A stretch of DNA of 43,526 nt from Streptococcus equinus ATCC 9812 (GTDB taxonomy: Bacteria > Bacillota > Bacilli > Lactobacillales > Streptococcaceae). Positions 25,386-36,700 of the stretch are shown one piece after another. Location of the stretch: positions 1 through 43,526 of the forward strand of contig NZ_GL698430.1 in the NCBI RefSeq assembly GCF_000187265.1, read 5' to 3'. The position numbers and the translations under genes are program-made. Under the pieces are notes generated by a model, which did no database searches, was not told where the DNA came from, and was given only the letters and a program-made list of their open reading frames with translations. Every line of letters begins with the position of its first letter. The stretch's first letter is position 1.

Positions 25386-26477
25386 TTAAAAATCCATTCC
25401 TTCCCCCATTTCCGCAATGGTATCTGGTTCATCACTAAACAAAGTAATGTGTCCCATTTTGCGGTTATGCTTTGCCTCTAGTTTACCATAAAGGTGGAGG
25501 TGAGCGCTAGGATTTTCATTAACATATGCTTGCGCTTTGTCCATATGTTGACCAAGAACATTAAGCATAACAGCTGGTTGGTGCAAGTGAATCTTAGGAA
25601 GAGGCAAACCGAGAATTCCTAAAATATGTATATCAAATTGTGAAAAATTACAAGCCTCGATTGAATAGTGCCCAGAATTGTGAGGGCGTGGTGCGATTTC
25701 ATTGACAATAATGTCATCAGATGTTGCAAACATTTCAATACATAGTGTTCCAGACAATTCTAGTTTTTCAGCAATTTGAACAGCCATTGCTTGTGCTTTT
25801 TTAGCAAGTTCGTCAGAAATGCGAGCTGGCACGATTGTCTTAGATAGAATGTTATTACGATGAATATTTTCTTGCACTGGGAAAACAGTCATATCCGTGC
25901 CATTTCCTGAAACAATCACAGATATTTCAAGGTCAAAATTCACAAATTCTTCCAAAACACACTCATAAGAGTTTGCTAATTTGTTAGCGTCAGCTAAATC
26001 ATCTGCTGACTTAATCACGATTTGCCCGTGACCATCATAACCACCAGTTGCTGTTTTCAAGACATAATTCTTGGATAAATCAATATTCTCAAGGTCAAGG
26101 CTCGATATCACAACCTTATAAGGTGCCACTTTCACACCTGCTTTTTGAGACAAAAAGTTTTTCTCAAAGATACGATTTTGTGAAATGCGAAGTAGGTCAG
26201 TTCCTTGTGGCAATTGATTGTCTTTAACCACAGCATCCAAAGCCTCCGCATCGACATTTTCGAACTCATAAGTAAGCACATCGCAACGCTCTGCCAATTC
26301 ACGTATCGCATCAACATCATCGTACGGTGCCACAATCATATCACTAACACGTGATGCTGGGCAATCCGCTGTCGGGTCAAGGGTAACCACCTTGTGCCCC
26401 ATATAAATAGCTGAAATAGCCATCATCTGACCTAATTGTCCACCACCGATAATACCAATTGTTTTAGTCGAGTTCAT
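25386..26477 (-). CDS. purK: N5-carboxyaminoimidazole ribonucleotide synthase
   Basis: PurK uses ATP and bicarbonate to carboxylate AIR to N5-CAIR. From the ATG at 26477 ([20 protein letters not shown]), 9 nt after GGAGG, it has 363 residues. The ATP-grasp features [29 protein letters not shown] and the N-terminal GGGQLG are present. It overlaps purE by 14 nt. An in-frame start 13 codons earlier lies inside purE and covers the ribosome-binding site. Confidence 0.96.
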   Translation of the reverse strand: MNSTKTIGIIGGGQLGQMMAISAIYMGHKVVTLDPTADCPASRVSDMIVAPYDDVDAIRELAERCDVLTYEFENVDAEALDAVVKDNQLPQGTDLLRISQNRIFEKNFLSQKAGVKVAPYKVVISSLDLENIDLSKNYVLKTATGGYDGHGQIVIKSADDLADANKLANSYECVLEEFVNFDLEISVIVSGNGTDMTVFPVQENIHRNNILSKTIVPARISDELAKKAQAMAVQIAEKLELSGTLCIEMFATSDDIIVNEIAPRPHNSGHYSIEACNFSQFDIHILGILGLPLPKIHLHQPAVMLNVLGQHMDKAQAYVNENPSAHLHLYGKLEAKHNRKMGHITLFSDEPDTIAEMGEGMDF

Positions 26478-26952
26478 CTGTTGATGCCTCCGCAACCTTA
26501 CCTTGTTCGATAGCAAATTTTTCTAGTTTTTCTGCCAAAGCTGCATCTTCAATCGCCAAAATACGAAGAGCTGTCAAAGCTGCATTTTTAGCTCCTGATT
26601 CACCAATCGCCATTGTCGCAACTGGTACACCACCGGGCATTTGAACGATTGAATAAAGAGAATCAAGTCCACTAAGGGCACGTGATTTCACAGGAACACC
26701 AATAACTGGAAGTGTTGTTTTTGCTGCGACCATACCAGGTAAATGCGCAGCACCACCAGCACCAGCAATAATCACCTTGATACCACGACCTCGTGCTTCT
26801 TCGGCATGTTTAAACATCAAATCTGGTGTACGATGAGCTGAAACAACTTTCTTCTCATAAGCCACACCAAATTCATCAAGTACTTCTGCTGTTTTTTTCA
26901 TGGTAGCCCAATCTGATTTGCTACCCATGATAACTGAAATTAATGGTTTCAT
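26464..26952 (-). CDS. purE: N5-CAIR mutase
   Basis: PurE (class I) moves the carboxyl group of N5-CAIR to give CAIR. The 162-residue product has the [15 protein letters not shown] and SAHRTPDLM motifs and the [12 protein letters not shown] loop. Its ATG overlaps the DUF523 stop codon by 1 nt (TAATG), so the two are translationally coupled. Confidence 0.97.
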   Translation of the reverse strand: MKPLISVIMGSKSDWATMKKTAEVLDEFGVAYEKKVVSAHRTPDLMFKHAEEARGRGIKVIIAGAGGAAHLPGMVAAKTTLPVIGVPVKSRALSGLDSLYSIVQMPGGVPVATMAIGESGAKNAALTALRILAIEDAALAEKLEKFAIEQGKVAEASTDELD

Positions 26953-27401
26953 TATTTTCCTTCCAATTGTTTTATATCTTCAACATCAAGAACAAGATAA
27001 CCAAGTTTCTTTAATTTTTGAGTAAAAAGTCCGCTACCTGCTACTTTTTGACCAGAAAAATTTCCATCATAAATTTGATTGACACCACACGACGGACTGC
27101 GTGATTGTAAAACTGCTAGGTCAATTTGTTTGCCAGAAATCTCATTGACACAACGCTCAATTCCTTTTTCAAACAAATCATCGTAACAATTTCCCATCTT
27201 ATCGAGAACGTGTCCGTCTACTAATTCAACAGGTTCTCGTGGTGTAGGAAGCCCAGCTAAAACTTCTGGACAAATAGCTATTACATCTTTGTCAGCAACA
27301 TAATCAACAAGAGCTTGGTTGTAATTATGACCGCCATTGTACTTATATCTCTCACCCAAGAGACATGCACTGACTAAAATACATTTAGGTTTAGCGTCCA
27401 A
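26952..27401 (-). CDS. DUF523-family protein inside the purine operon
   Basis: The product has the DUF523 (YbbK-like) core: [20 protein letters not shown], then [18 protein letters not shown], then LQSRSPSCG, with three conserved cysteine regions. The best start is TTG at 27401, 8 nt after GGAAG and overlapping purD by 11 nt, giving 149 residues; earlier in-frame starts lie deeper inside purD. Biochemical function is unknown to me. Its tight coupling to purD (upstream) and purE (1-nt overlap) suggests a role linked to purine synthesis, but that is inference. Confidence 0.82.
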   Translation of the reverse strand: MDAKPKCILVSACLLGERYKYNGGHNYNQALVDYVADKDVIAICPEVLAGLPTPREPVELVDGHVLDKMGNCYDDLFEKGIERCVNEISGKQIDLAVLQSRSPSCGVNQIYDGNFSGQKVAGSGLFTQKLKKLGYLVLDVEDIKQLEGK

Positions 27402-28653
27402 GAGCTTTACTTCCAATATCGTTACGATAGAAAAGACCTGTTGTATCTTGTTTGGCAAGTTCTGCATAGATAACATCTTGAGCTGATTTTACATCATCTT
27501 CTGTCGTCACTAGCATATACACACGTCCACCATTTGAAAGAAGGGAATTATCTTCAGCAAATTTTGCTCCCGCATAATAAGTAATAACATCACCTGATGT
27601 TTTTGCAGGAAGGTGAACACCTTTTTCATAGGCAACAGGATAACCTTCTGAGGCAACCACTACACCAAGAGTCACACCTTTATCTGTCCATGTAATTTTT
27701 GGAACTTTTCCATCCAAAATATCAGTCATATTTTGTGCAAAATCAGATGTCAAACGTGGCAAGATAACTTGTGTTTCAGGGTCACCAAAACGTGAATTGA
27801 ACTCGATAACTTTTGGTCCATCAGCTGTCAAGATAAGACCAGCGTAAAGAACACCAAGATATGGACGACCTTCAGCAATCATACCGTTAAGAACTGGCTT
27901 AACAATTGTTTCAACGGCAGTGTCAATTACAGATTGTGGCAAATGTGGCACTGGTGCGTAAGCTCCCATACCACCAGTATTAGGACCTTTATCACCGTCA
28001 AAAGCACGTTTGTGGTCTTGTGCTGTTGGCATGATGTAGAATTTATCACCATTGACAAAAGCAAACAATGAGAATTCTTCACCGTCAAGAAATTCTTCGA
28101 TAACCACGCGCGCACCAGAATCACCAAATTTATTATCAAGCAACATTTCATGTGCGGCTTCTACCGCTTGATCAACTGTTTCAGCAACAACCACACCTTT
28201 ACCAAGTGCCAAGCCGTCTGCTTTGACAACAATCGGTGCACCATGTTCTTCAATATAACTCTTTGCTTGTTCAAAATCTGAGAAGGTGCTGTAAGCCGCT
28301 GTTGGAACATGGTATTTAGCCATGATTGATTTAGCAAAGTCTTTAGACCATTCAAGTTCTGCTGCAGCTTTACTTGGTCCAAAAGCTTTTAAGCCAGCTG
28401 CATTAAAATCATCAACAATTCCTGCTGCTAAAGCATCATCAGGACCGATAAATGTCCAAGCAACGTCATTTGCTTTTGCAAAATCAATCAGTTTAGAATG
28501 TTCGGAAATTCCGATATTTACTAAATCAAGTCCGTCAAGTGTCATTCCATCGTTACCAGGTGCTACAAAAACCTGACTCACCTGAGGAGATTCCAACAAC
28601 TTCTTAGCAATAGCGTGCTCACGCCCGCCAGAGCCAACAACTAAAAGTTTCAT
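27391..28653 (-). CDS. purD: Phosphoribosylamine-glycine ligase
   Basis: PurD joins phosphoribosylamine and glycine with ATP to make GAR. From the ATG at 28653 (MKLLVVGSGGREHAIAKKL) it has 420 residues, the usual length; GAGG lies 11 nt upstream. The ATP-grasp motifs IVVKADGLALGKGVVV and VIEFNSRFGDPETQ are clear. It is the first gene of the second purine block, behind a promoter flanked by PurBox-like sites. Confidence 0.97.
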   Translation of the reverse strand: MKLLVVGSGGREHAIAKKLLESPQVSQVFVAPGNDGMTLDGLDLVNIGISEHSKLIDFAKANDVAWTFIGPDDALAAGIVDDFNAAGLKAFGPSKAAAELEWSKDFAKSIMAKYHVPTAAYSTFSDFEQAKSYIEEHGAPIVVKADGLALGKGVVVAETVDQAVEAAHEMLLDNKFGDSGARVVIEEFLDGEEFSLFAFVNGDKFYIMPTAQDHKRAFDGDKGPNTGGMGAYAPVPHLPQSVIDTAVETIVKPVLNGMIAEGRPYLGVLYAGLILTADGPKVIEFNSRFGDPETQVILPRLTSDFAQNMTDILDGKVPKITWTDKGVTLGVVVASEGYPVAYEKGVHLPAKTSGDVITYYAGAKFAEDNSLLSNGGRVYMLVTTEDDVKSAQDVIYAELAKQDTTGLFYRNDIGSKALGR

Positions 28654-28685
28654 AAGTAAAAATACCTCAATAGAAAACAATCATA

Positions 28686-28699
28686 GGAGCTAGCGCTCC
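28686..28699. repeat. Hairpin in the purD leader
   Basis: GGAGC-TAGC-GCTCC is a perfect palindrome about 35 nt upstream of the purD ATG. No T-tract follows. It may stabilise or shape the leader. Confidence 0.45.
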
Positions 28700-28730
28700 A
28701 CTATCAACAAAGCACGCAAAAACAAAACGT

Positions 28731-28775
28731 TTTTACGAATTATCTAGATATATTATATCACATTTGTTCGGAAAT
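28731..28775 (-). promoter_or_regulatory. purD promoter with paired PurBox-like sites
   Basis: On the minus strand ATTTCCGAACAAAT (28775-28762) matches PurBox AWWWCCGAACWWT at 12 of 13 positions. An inverted, weaker copy (TTTTACGAATTAT on the plus strand, 28731-28743) lies 18 bp away. The extended -10 TGATATAAT (28760-28752) sits between them. Paired inverted PurBoxes 16-17 bp apart are the PurR site in B. subtilis, so PRPP-responsive control by PurR is likely. Confidence 0.7.
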
Positions 28776-28817
28776 AGATAAAAATCCCGTGATAAGTTTT
28801 GAAAAATTACATTAAAT

Positions 28818-28883
28818 ATAAAAAATCCCAATCAATTTAGATTGGGATGGAATCGGATTATGAAAAAAAGTTTATTTAGGAGT
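28818..28883 (-). ncRNA. Candidate CiaR-dependent small RNA (csRNA) 2
   Basis: A transcript starting near 28883 would be about 65 nt. It contains CTTTTTTTCATAATC, closely matching csRNA 1 and complementary to GATTATGAAAAAAAG, a start-codon context. It ends in a perfect 9-bp stem (28848-28840 with 28833-28825) followed by six Ts. It lies in the purH-purD gap and may also provide the purH terminator. Confidence 0.78.
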
Positions 28884-28889
28884 TATTTT

Positions 28890-28922
28890 AGTATAGGTAT
28901 TCTTACTTAAGTGAGGCTTAAG
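28890..28922 (-). promoter_or_regulatory. CiaR-type promoter of csRNA 2
   Basis: On the minus strand CTTAAG-CCTCA-CTTAAG (28922-28906) is followed after exactly 10 nt by the -10 TATACT (28895-28890). Repeat, spacing and -10 are the same as at csRNA 1. Confidence 0.78.
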
Positions 28923-29018
28923 AATAACTTATAAAAAACTTAAAGCAAAAGCACCTTAGCTTTCAGCCAAGATGCCTTGCGGTGAAATATTAAATAAAGG
29001 AAGTAAAATTAGTCAATC

Positions 29019-30566
29019 TTAATGACGGAAATGGCGAACACCTGTAAATACCATGGTAATGCCGTATTTATCAGCCATGTCGATTGATTCTTGGTCACGA
29101 ACTGAACCACCAGGTTGGATGATAGCTTTCACACCTGCAGCAGCAATTTCTTCAACGTTATCTGCAAATGGGAAGAAAGCATCACTAGCAAGAACAGCAC
29201 CGTTAAGACGGTCTTTAGCTTGGTCAAGTGCAATACGAACTGAAGCTACACGGTTTGTTTGACCAGGACCAACACCAAGTGTCATGTGGTCATTTGTCAC
29301 GATGATACCGTTAGATTTAACATATTTGATTGATTTCCAAGCAAATTCAAGAGCTGCTTTTTCTTGGTCAGTTGGTTGACGTTTTGTCACAACTTTCCAG
29401 TCAGCTGGATTTTCTTCGATAACATCTTGGTTTTGAACCAAAAGTCCACCAACAACACCAGTGTATTCTTTTTCTAATTGGCTAGCTTCTTGAGCATCAA
29501 ACGGCAATTGAAGAATACGCATATTTTTCTTCTTAGTTGTCAAAATTTCAAGAGCTTCATCAGAATAGCTTGGCGCAATGATGATTTCAAGGAAAATAGC
29601 GTGCATTTTCTTAGCTGTTGCGGCGTCAACTTCGCGGTTAAGCACAACGATTCCACCAAAGATTGAAACAGGGTCTGATTCATAAGCGTAATCCCAAGCT
29701 GTTTCGATGTCATCTGCTTGACCGATACCACATGGATTCATGTGTTTAAGCGCAACAACAGTTGGACGGTCTTTGAAATCACGGATAATGCGGATAGCAG
29801 CATCTGCATCGCGAATGTTGTTAAATGACAATTCTTTACCGTTCAATTGTTTAGCAGAAGCAATTGAGTAATCTGTTGGCAAAGCTTTTTGGTAGAAATC
29901 AGCATCTTGTTGTGGGTTTTCACCATAACGCATTGGTTGCTTCAAATCATAAGTGATTGTGAGTTTTTCAGGTTTTGTTTCACCAACTTGTTTTGTAAAG
30001 TATTCCGCAATCAAAGCATCGTATGCTGCAGTGTGACGGAAAACTTTTGCTGCCAAACGTTGACGAGTTTCAAAGCTTGTTTCGCCATTAGCTGACAATT
30101 CATCCAAAACAACTGCGTAATCAGCAGGGTCAACAACAACTGTGACGCTAGCGTGGTTTTTAGCCGCAGAACGAAGCATTGAAGGTCCACCGATATCAAT
30201 GTTTTCAACTGCATCAGCATAAGTGACATCTGGTTTCAAGATTGTTTCTTTGAATGGGTAAAGGTTAACCACGACAAGATCAATCAATTCAATATGATTG
30301 TCTTTTGCTGCTTGAAGGTGGCTGTCAAGGTCACGACGAGCCAAAAGACCACCGTGGATATTTGGGTGAAGCGTCTTCACACGACCATCCATCATTTCTG
30401 GGAAACCAGTCACATCATCAATCGCAATTGTATCAACACCTGCTTTATCAAGCGCAACTTTTGTTCCACCAGTTGAGATAATATCCCAACCAAGTTTTTT
30501 CAATTCTTGAGCAAATTCAACAATGCCCGCTTTGTCAGAAACACTAATTAGTGCACGTTTTGTCAT
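29019..30566 (-). CDS. purH: Bifunctional AICAR transformylase / IMP cyclohydrolase
   Basis: PurH performs the last two steps to IMP. The 515-residue product has the N-terminal IMP cyclohydrolase domain ([36 protein letters not shown]) and the C-terminal AICAR formyltransferase domain with KHMNPCGIG and [18 protein letters not shown]. It has an AAAGGAG site and is the last gene of the first purine block. Confidence 0.97.
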   Translation of the reverse strand: MTKRALISVSDKAGIVEFAQELKKLGWDIISTGGTKVALDKAGVDTIAIDDVTGFPEMMDGRVKTLHPNIHGGLLARRDLDSHLQAAKDNHIELIDLVVVNLYPFKETILKPDVTYADAVENIDIGGPSMLRSAAKNHASVTVVVDPADYAVVLDELSANGETSFETRQRLAAKVFRHTAAYDALIAEYFTKQVGETKPEKLTITYDLKQPMRYGENPQQDADFYQKALPTDYSIASAKQLNGKELSFNNIRDADAAIRIIRDFKDRPTVVALKHMNPCGIGQADDIETAWDYAYESDPVSIFGGIVVLNREVDAATAKKMHAIFLEIIIAPSYSDEALEILTTKKKNMRILQLPFDAQEASQLEKEYTGVVGGLLVQNQDVIEENPADWKVVTKRQPTDQEKAALEFAWKSIKYVKSNGIIVTNDHMTLGVGPGQTNRVASVRIALDQAKDRLNGAVLASDAFFPFADNVEEIAAAGVKAIIQPGGSVRDQESIDMADKYGITMVFTGVRHFRH

Positions 30567-30637
30567 TTTTTCTCCTTTAAAAAGATGTTACTGCTATTTT
30601 TTAAATTTAAAGTCATCACAAAGCATAAGTTATGAGA

Positions 30638-31189
30638 TTACTTTTTCTCAACTCCCAAGCTCTCTAAAACCTCAGGATAAAGCTTATACTCATTTTCATG
30701 AATGCGAGCTTCAAAGCTTTCAATGGTATCGTCAGCCAATCGAGGCACACGAACTTGTTTAATCACTTTTCCTGTGTCAACGCCATTGTCAACCCAGTGA
30801 ATGGTAACGCCAGACTGATCAACGCCAGCTTCCCAAGCATCATCAATACCATGAGCACCTGGAAATTCAGGAAGATAAGCTGGATGAATATTAATGATTC
30901 GAGCTTCGTAAGCTGCAAGCAAAGTCGGTCCAACAATTTTCATATAACCAGCCAAGCAAACCAAATCAATGTCATATTTTTCAAGCAAAGCTACAATTGC
31001 TTTTTCATAATCTACTTTACTATCAAACTCTTTAAGCTCAAAAGCATGAGCTGTCACACCGATTTTTTCTGCACGTTCTAAGACATATGCATCTCGGTGG
31101 TCTGAAAAGACAAACTCAACCGGAAACTGCTCTGCAATGACTTGAAAATTTGACCCATTACCACTCGCAAATACTGCGATTTTTTTCAT
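30638..31189 (-). CDS. purN: GAR formyltransferase
   Basis: PurN formylates GAR using 10-formyltetrahydrofolate. The 183-residue product begins [20 protein letters not shown] and has the active-site region IINIHPAYLPEFPGAHGID with the Asn-x-His pair, and a later DNGVDTG. Its ATG overlaps the purM stop codon by 1 nt (TAATG). Confidence 0.97.
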   Translation of the reverse strand: MKKIAVFASGNGSNFQVIAEQFPVEFVFSDHRDAYVLERAEKIGVTAHAFELKEFDSKVDYEKAIVALLEKYDIDLVCLAGYMKIVGPTLLAAYEARIINIHPAYLPEFPGAHGIDDAWEAGVDQSGVTIHWVDNGVDTGKVIKQVRVPRLADDTIESFEARIHENEYKLYPEVLESLGVEKK

Positions 31190-32208
31190 TACTTAATCAC
31201 CACACTTGCATCAGCTTTTTTGACGATACGACCAAGTTCGTAAACTGGTTCGTCAAGCAATTCTTTCACGCGCTCAACTTTATCAGGACTAACTGCCATC
31301 ATCAAACCAATACCCATGTTGAAGATTTCAAACATTTCTTCGTGTTTGATATTGCCATATTTTTCAAGAGCTTTGAAAATTGGAAGAACAGGAATTTTAT
31401 CTTCTTCGATTTCAGCAGCCAAATCATCAGCGAACATACGTGGAACATTTTCAATGAAACCACCACCAGTAATGTGAGCAATACCATTTACCAATTCTTC
31501 TTTGATAAGTGGAAGTACCGCTTTAACATAGATACGTGTTGGTTCAAGAAGTACTTCTTTCAATTTTTTACCTTCAAGTTCTGGAAGAACTTCTTCCCCT
31601 GTGTAGTCAGCAAAAACACGACGAACAAGTGAGTAACCATTTGAGTGAATACCACTTGAAGCAAGCCCAAGAAGAACATCACCATCAGAAACTTTTGAAC
31701 CATCAATGATTTGTGATTTTTCAGCAACACCTACTGCAAAACCAGCCAAATCATAGTCATCTTCACCATACATACCAGGCATTTCAGCAGTTTCACCACC
31801 GATAAGAGCTGCGCCAGATTGAACACAACCTTCAGCAACACCTGCAACGACTTGTTCAAGTTTTGCAGGTTCATTTTTACCAGTTGCAATGTAATCTAGG
31901 AAATAAAGTGGTTCAGCACCAGCTGCAATGATGTCATTAACACACATAGCAACACAGTCTTGACCGATTGTATCGTGTTTATCATATTTGATGGCAAGCA
32001 TGAGTTTTGTTCCCACACCATCAGTCCCTGAAATCAAAACAGGTTCTTTCACGCCAGTTTTTGTAAGGTCAAACATACCGCCAAAGCCACCAAGAGCTCC
32101 CATAACACCCGCACGTTCAGTACGCGCAACGTGTTTTTTGATACGTGCAACAACTTCATAACCCGCTTCAACATCAACACCAGATTGGGCATAAGCATTT
32201 TTTGTCAT
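31189..32208 (-). CDS. purM: AIR synthetase
   Basis: PurM cyclises FGAM to AIR with ATP. From the ATG at 32208 ([20 protein letters not shown]), preceded by AAAGGAG, it has 339 residues, the family length; a 65-codon in-frame extension upstream only runs out of frame over purF. Motifs include [11 protein letters not shown] and [13 protein letters not shown]. It is coupled to purN by a 1-nt overlap. Confidence 0.97.
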   Translation of the reverse strand: MTKNAYAQSGVDVEAGYEVVARIKKHVARTERAGVMGALGGFGGMFDLTKTGVKEPVLISGTDGVGTKLMLAIKYDKHDTIGQDCVAMCVNDIIAAGAEPLYFLDYIATGKNEPAKLEQVVAGVAEGCVQSGAALIGGETAEMPGMYGEDDYDLAGFAVGVAEKSQIIDGSKVSDGDVLLGLASSGIHSNGYSLVRRVFADYTGEEVLPELEGKKLKEVLLEPTRIYVKAVLPLIKEELVNGIAHITGGGFIENVPRMFADDLAAEIEEDKIPVLPIFKALEKYGNIKHEEMFEIFNMGIGLMMAVSPDKVERVKELLDEPVYELGRIVKKADASVVIK

Positions 32209-32239
32209 AATATTTTTCTCCTTTTGGGAAATAGCAGAG

Positions 32240-33703
32240 CTATTTATTCTCATTAACTTCGTGAATATAGAAACTTGTTTTTTCTTCCAAGCTCTTGAGG
32301 TATGCTTCTTCGTAATCGTAAAGTGGTGTTGGATACTTACCATCAAAGTATGCCACACAAAGACCACCGTTTGGAGCATCTGTATCAAGACCAATTGACT
32401 CAATCAAACCATCAATTGATAGGTAAGTTAAACTATCAGCTCCGATAATCTCACAAACTTCCTCTTTGGTATGATTAGCCGAAATCAACTCACGACGATT
32501 TTGAATGTCAATACCGTAGAAACATGGGTATTTCAATTCTGGACTACCGATTGCAACGTGAACTTCTGTCGCGCCAGCTTCACGTAGCAGGCGAACGATA
32601 CGACGTGATGTTGTTCCACGTACGATAGAATCGTCAACCATGACAACGCGCTTACCTTTAACAACACCAGATACGGCTGAGAGTTTCATGCGAACACCTT
32701 GCTCACGTAATTCTTGTGTTGGTTGAATGAAAGTACGTTGTGTGTATTGATTTTTCACCAAGCCCATTTCATTTGGGAGACCTGACTCTTCTGCAAAGCC
32801 CATGGCTGCTGAAAGTGATGAATTCGGTACACCAACGACGATATCAGCTTCATGATGGAACTCTTGCGCCAAACGTTTCCCCATATTTTTGCGAGCTGTG
32901 TGAACATTAACACCATAAATATCACTATCAGGACGAGCGAAGTAAATGTATTCCATTGAACAAATAGCAAGTTGAGTATCAGTTGTGTAGGTATCATACT
33001 GGATACCATTGTCATCAATGATAACAAGTTCACCTGGTTTTACATCGCGAACCCATTTCGCACCGATCACTTCAAACGCACATGTTTCACTTGAAACAAC
33101 CCAAGCACCGTTATCCATTTGACCGATTGACAATGGACGGAAACCATTTGGATCAAGCGCAGCAATCAACTTGTCTTTTGTCATCAAGAGATAAGCAAAG
33201 CCACCTTTAACAGTATTAAGAGCTTCTTTGACTTTGCCGATAAACTTTGGATTGTGGCTACGTCGAATCAAGTGCATCAAAATTTCAGTATCTGATGATG
33301 CGTTAAAAATCGCACCTTCGTTTTCCAATTCTTTTTTCAATGAAACAGCATTTGTCAAATTACCATTGTGGCAAAGACCAAATTGTTCATCTGTAAAGTT
33401 GTAAAGAAAAGGTTGAATATTGTTAATTGATGCTGAACCTGCTGTCGCGTAACGAACGTGACCAATTGCTGCAGTCCCTGTCAATTTTTCCAAATCAGCA
33501 GGATTTTTAAACACATCTGACAGGAGACCTGTATTACGGTGCTGAAGAAGTTTACCGTTATCGTTTGTGACGATACCAGCACCTTCTTGACCGCGGTGTT
33601 GAAGACTGTGGAGCCCAAAATAAGTAACGTGAGCTGCTTGAGGATGTCCCCAAATCCCAAACACACCACACTCTTCGTTAAGAGATTTAACTTCGTATGT
33701 CAT
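32240..33703 (-). CDS. purF: Amidophosphoribosyltransferase
   Basis: PurF makes phosphoribosylamine from PRPP and glutamine, the committed step. The 487-residue product has an 11-residue propeptide before the nucleophile Cys12 ([12 protein letters not shown]) and the PRPP motif [16 protein letters not shown]. Of the four cysteines that bind a 4Fe-4S cluster in B. subtilis PurF, three seem present ([23 protein letters not shown]) but the last position is Tyr, so the cluster may be absent or altered. Confidence 0.97.
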   Translation of the reverse strand: MTYEVKSLNEECGVFGIWGHPQAAHVTYFGLHSLQHRGQEGAGIVTNDNGKLLQHRNTGLLSDVFKNPADLEKLTGTAAIGHVRYATAGSASINNIQPFLYNFTDEQFGLCHNGNLTNAVSLKKELENEGAIFNASSDTEILMHLIRRSHNPKFIGKVKEALNTVKGGFAYLLMTKDKLIAALDPNGFRPLSIGQMDNGAWVVSSETCAFEVIGAKWVRDVKPGELVIIDDNGIQYDTYTTDTQLAICSMEYIYFARPDSDIYGVNVHTARKNMGKRLAQEFHHEADIVVGVPNSSLSAAMGFAEESGLPNEMGLVKNQYTQRTFIQPTQELREQGVRMKLSAVSGVVKGKRVVMVDDSIVRGTTSRRIVRLLREAGATEVHVAIGSPELKYPCFYGIDIQNRRELISANHTKEEVCEIIGADSLTYLSIDGLIESIGLDTDAPNGGLCVAYFDGKYPTPLYDYEEAYLKSLEEKTSFYIHEVNENK

Positions 33704-33738
33704 TCTTTTTTATTACCTAAAAATTCCTTTGACAAGTT

Positions 33739-33764
33739 GACAAAGGGTACTCACGTACCTTGTC
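33739..33764. repeat. Hairpin in the purL-purF gap
   Basis: GACAAAGGGTAC (33739-33750) pairs with GTACCTTGTC (33755-33764) around TCAC, with a 2-nt bulge. No T-tract follows on the minus strand. It may be an RNA processing or stability site between these two large genes. Confidence 0.5.
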
Positions 33765-33799
33765 ATTGTCATTTCTATAAAATATATTTATCATGGATA

Positions 33800-36700
33800 T
33801 TAAGCTTTAGTGAAATATTCAACAGCGCTACGGAACAAGTGTTGGTCTTTATTTCCTGGAATATTTTGGAAAAGTCCATCTTCGTAACGTTCTGAGTGTC
33901 CCATCTTACCGATGATTTGTCCGTTCTTACTTGTGATACCTTCGATAGCATTAACAGAACCATTTGGATTGTATTTAGAATCCATGCTTGGTTTACCATC
34001 AAAGTCAACGTATTGACTAAAGATTTGTCCGTTGTCACGAAGTTCAGCGAACTCTTCATCAGTCACAACAAATTTACCTTCACCGTGTGAAACTGGGATA
34101 GCATAAACATCACCAACTTCAACTCCAGCAAGCCAAGGTGAGTTCGTATTAGCAATACGTGTTTCAACCATTTTCGCAACGTGTTGGTTAGCATCATTGT
34201 AGAAAAGAGTTGGACTTGTTTCAGTAGCATCTTCAAAGTTACCGTATGGAAGAAGACCTGATTTAACAAGGGCTTGGAATCCATTGCAGATACCGATGAT
34301 AAGACCACCTTTTTCAATAAAGGCATCAATAGCTGCACGAACTTTTTGGTTGAGTAAGATGTTGATGATAAATTTAGCTGAGCCATCTGGTTCATCAGCG
34401 GCAGAGAAACCACCAGCAAAGAAGATAATGTTAGCTTTATTGATGTTGTCAACCATTGTGTCAACTGAGGCTTCAATTGCTGCTTCATTAAGTGTGACAA
34501 ATGGAACCAAATTAACTTTTGCACCAGCTTGTTCAAAAGCTTTAGCTGAATCATATTCTGAGTTGGTACCAGGGAAAACTGGGATGTAAACGAGTGGTTC
34601 AGCAACTTTTTGACTTGCTTTGATGACTGCATCTGAAGCTACTGCTGGGACTTCTTCAAGTTTAGTACTTTGTTCAAACTCAGTTGGGTAAACTTCTTCA
34701 AGTGTTCCTTCAAAGGCTGAAAGGAGTTTTTCACAAGCAAGATTGACACCATTGACAGTAAGTGTAAAGTCAGCTGTTGTTTCACCGATTTTAACTGCGT
34801 CAGCAATTTCTTCAGCAGATGTAAAGATGAAGCCTCCGAGTTGAGCTGTCAAGCTAGTAGCAAGCTCTGCCAATTCAACCTTAGCACCGATGTGGTTACC
34901 AAAGCTAGCAAGTGCTAGGCTCTCCATCACACCACCATATTTAACAGCTGAAGCTGATGTGATATGATGTGCTTTTTGAATCGCTTCAAACTTAGCGAAG
35001 TTAGCTTTAATCAAATCAAAATCAATATCTTGTGAAATAGCTTGTCCTGGAATGTAGTAAACATTTTCTCCAGCTGCTTTAAATTCTGGTGAAAGAACTT
35101 TACGGCTATCTGCTGTTGTCACACCAAAGGCAACCAATGTTGGTGGCACTGTCAATTCTTCAAACGTACCAGACATTGAGTCTTTACCACCGATTGATGG
35201 TAAACCAAGTTGGATTTGTGCTTCGATTGAACCAAGGAGTGCTGAAACAGGTTGACCAAAACGTTCAGATTTTTTATCCATACGTTGAAAATATTCTTGG
35301 TAAGAGAAACGCGCTTTAGACCAGTTAGCACCAGTTGCTACCAAACGAGCTGTTGCTTCGATAACAGCATAAGCTGCACCGTGGTATGGTGACCATTCAG
35401 CAATATAAGGGTTGAAACCTTGTGCCATGACAGAAGCTGTTGTTGTCACACCATTTTGAACAGGAAGTTTTTGAACAGAACTTTCTGTTGGAGTGATTTG
35501 ATAACGTCCACCAATCGGATGGTTAACTGTTGAACGACCAACTGAACTATCAAAGATAGTTTGCAAACCTTTTTGGCTAGCATGATTAAGGTCTGAAAGA
35601 ACATTTACAGTATCAGCTTCAAGAGTTGTTGCTGATGTTTTGCGTTGTTCTGGCATATCAACCGTGCTGTCAACAACATTTGCATCAACAACCACGCGCA
35701 CACCGTTTGTATCAAGGAAACGACGTTCAATATCAACGATAGTTTGACCATTCCAAGTCATGACAAGGTTTGGTTTTTCAGTAACTGTCGCAACTACTAC
35801 AGCATCGATATTTTCTTTGTGGCATTCCTCTACGAAAGCCTCAACATCTTTTGGACGAACCACAACCGCCATACGTTCTTGTGATTCTGAAATAGCAATT
35901 TCAGTTCCGTTAAGACCTTGGTATTTCAAAGGCACTTTGTTAAGGTCAATTTCAAGACCATCTGCCAATTCACCGATTGCAACACAGACACCACCAGCAC
36001 CAAAGTCATTTGATTTTTTGATAAGGCGAGTCACATTACCATTACGGAAAAGACGTTGAATTTTACGTTCTTCAATGGCGTTACCTTTTTGAACTTCTGC
36101 ACCAGCTGTTTCAACAGATTCGACTGTTTGAACTTTAGATGAACCAGTTGCACCGCCGACACCATCACGACCAGTTTTACCACCGAGAAGAATAACGACA
36201 TCGCCAGCTTCTGGTTTTTCACGAACAACATTACCTTTAGGAGCTGCACCGACAACGGTACCTAGTTCCATACGCTTAGCAACGAAACCTGGGTGGAAAT
36301 ATTCTTTAATGTAAGTTGTTGCAAGACCGATTTGGTTACCATATGAAGAATAACCGTGAGCTGCTATTTTTGAAATCACTTGTTGTGGCAATTTACCAAG
36401 ACGAGTTTCTGAGATTGGTGTTGTAATATCACCAGCACCTGAAATACGCATCGCTTGATAAACATATGAACGTCCTGACAATGGATCGCGGATTGCACCA
36501 CCGATACATGTTGCCGCACCACCGAATGGCTCGATTTCTGTTGGGTGGTTATGTGTTTCATTTTTGAACATCAAAAGCCAAGGTTCTTTGACACCATTCA
36601 CGTCAACTTCAATTTCAACAGAACATGCATTGATTTCATCTGAAACTTCCATATCATCCAAACGACCATTGGCACGTTCATAACGACCAAAGATAGTCGC

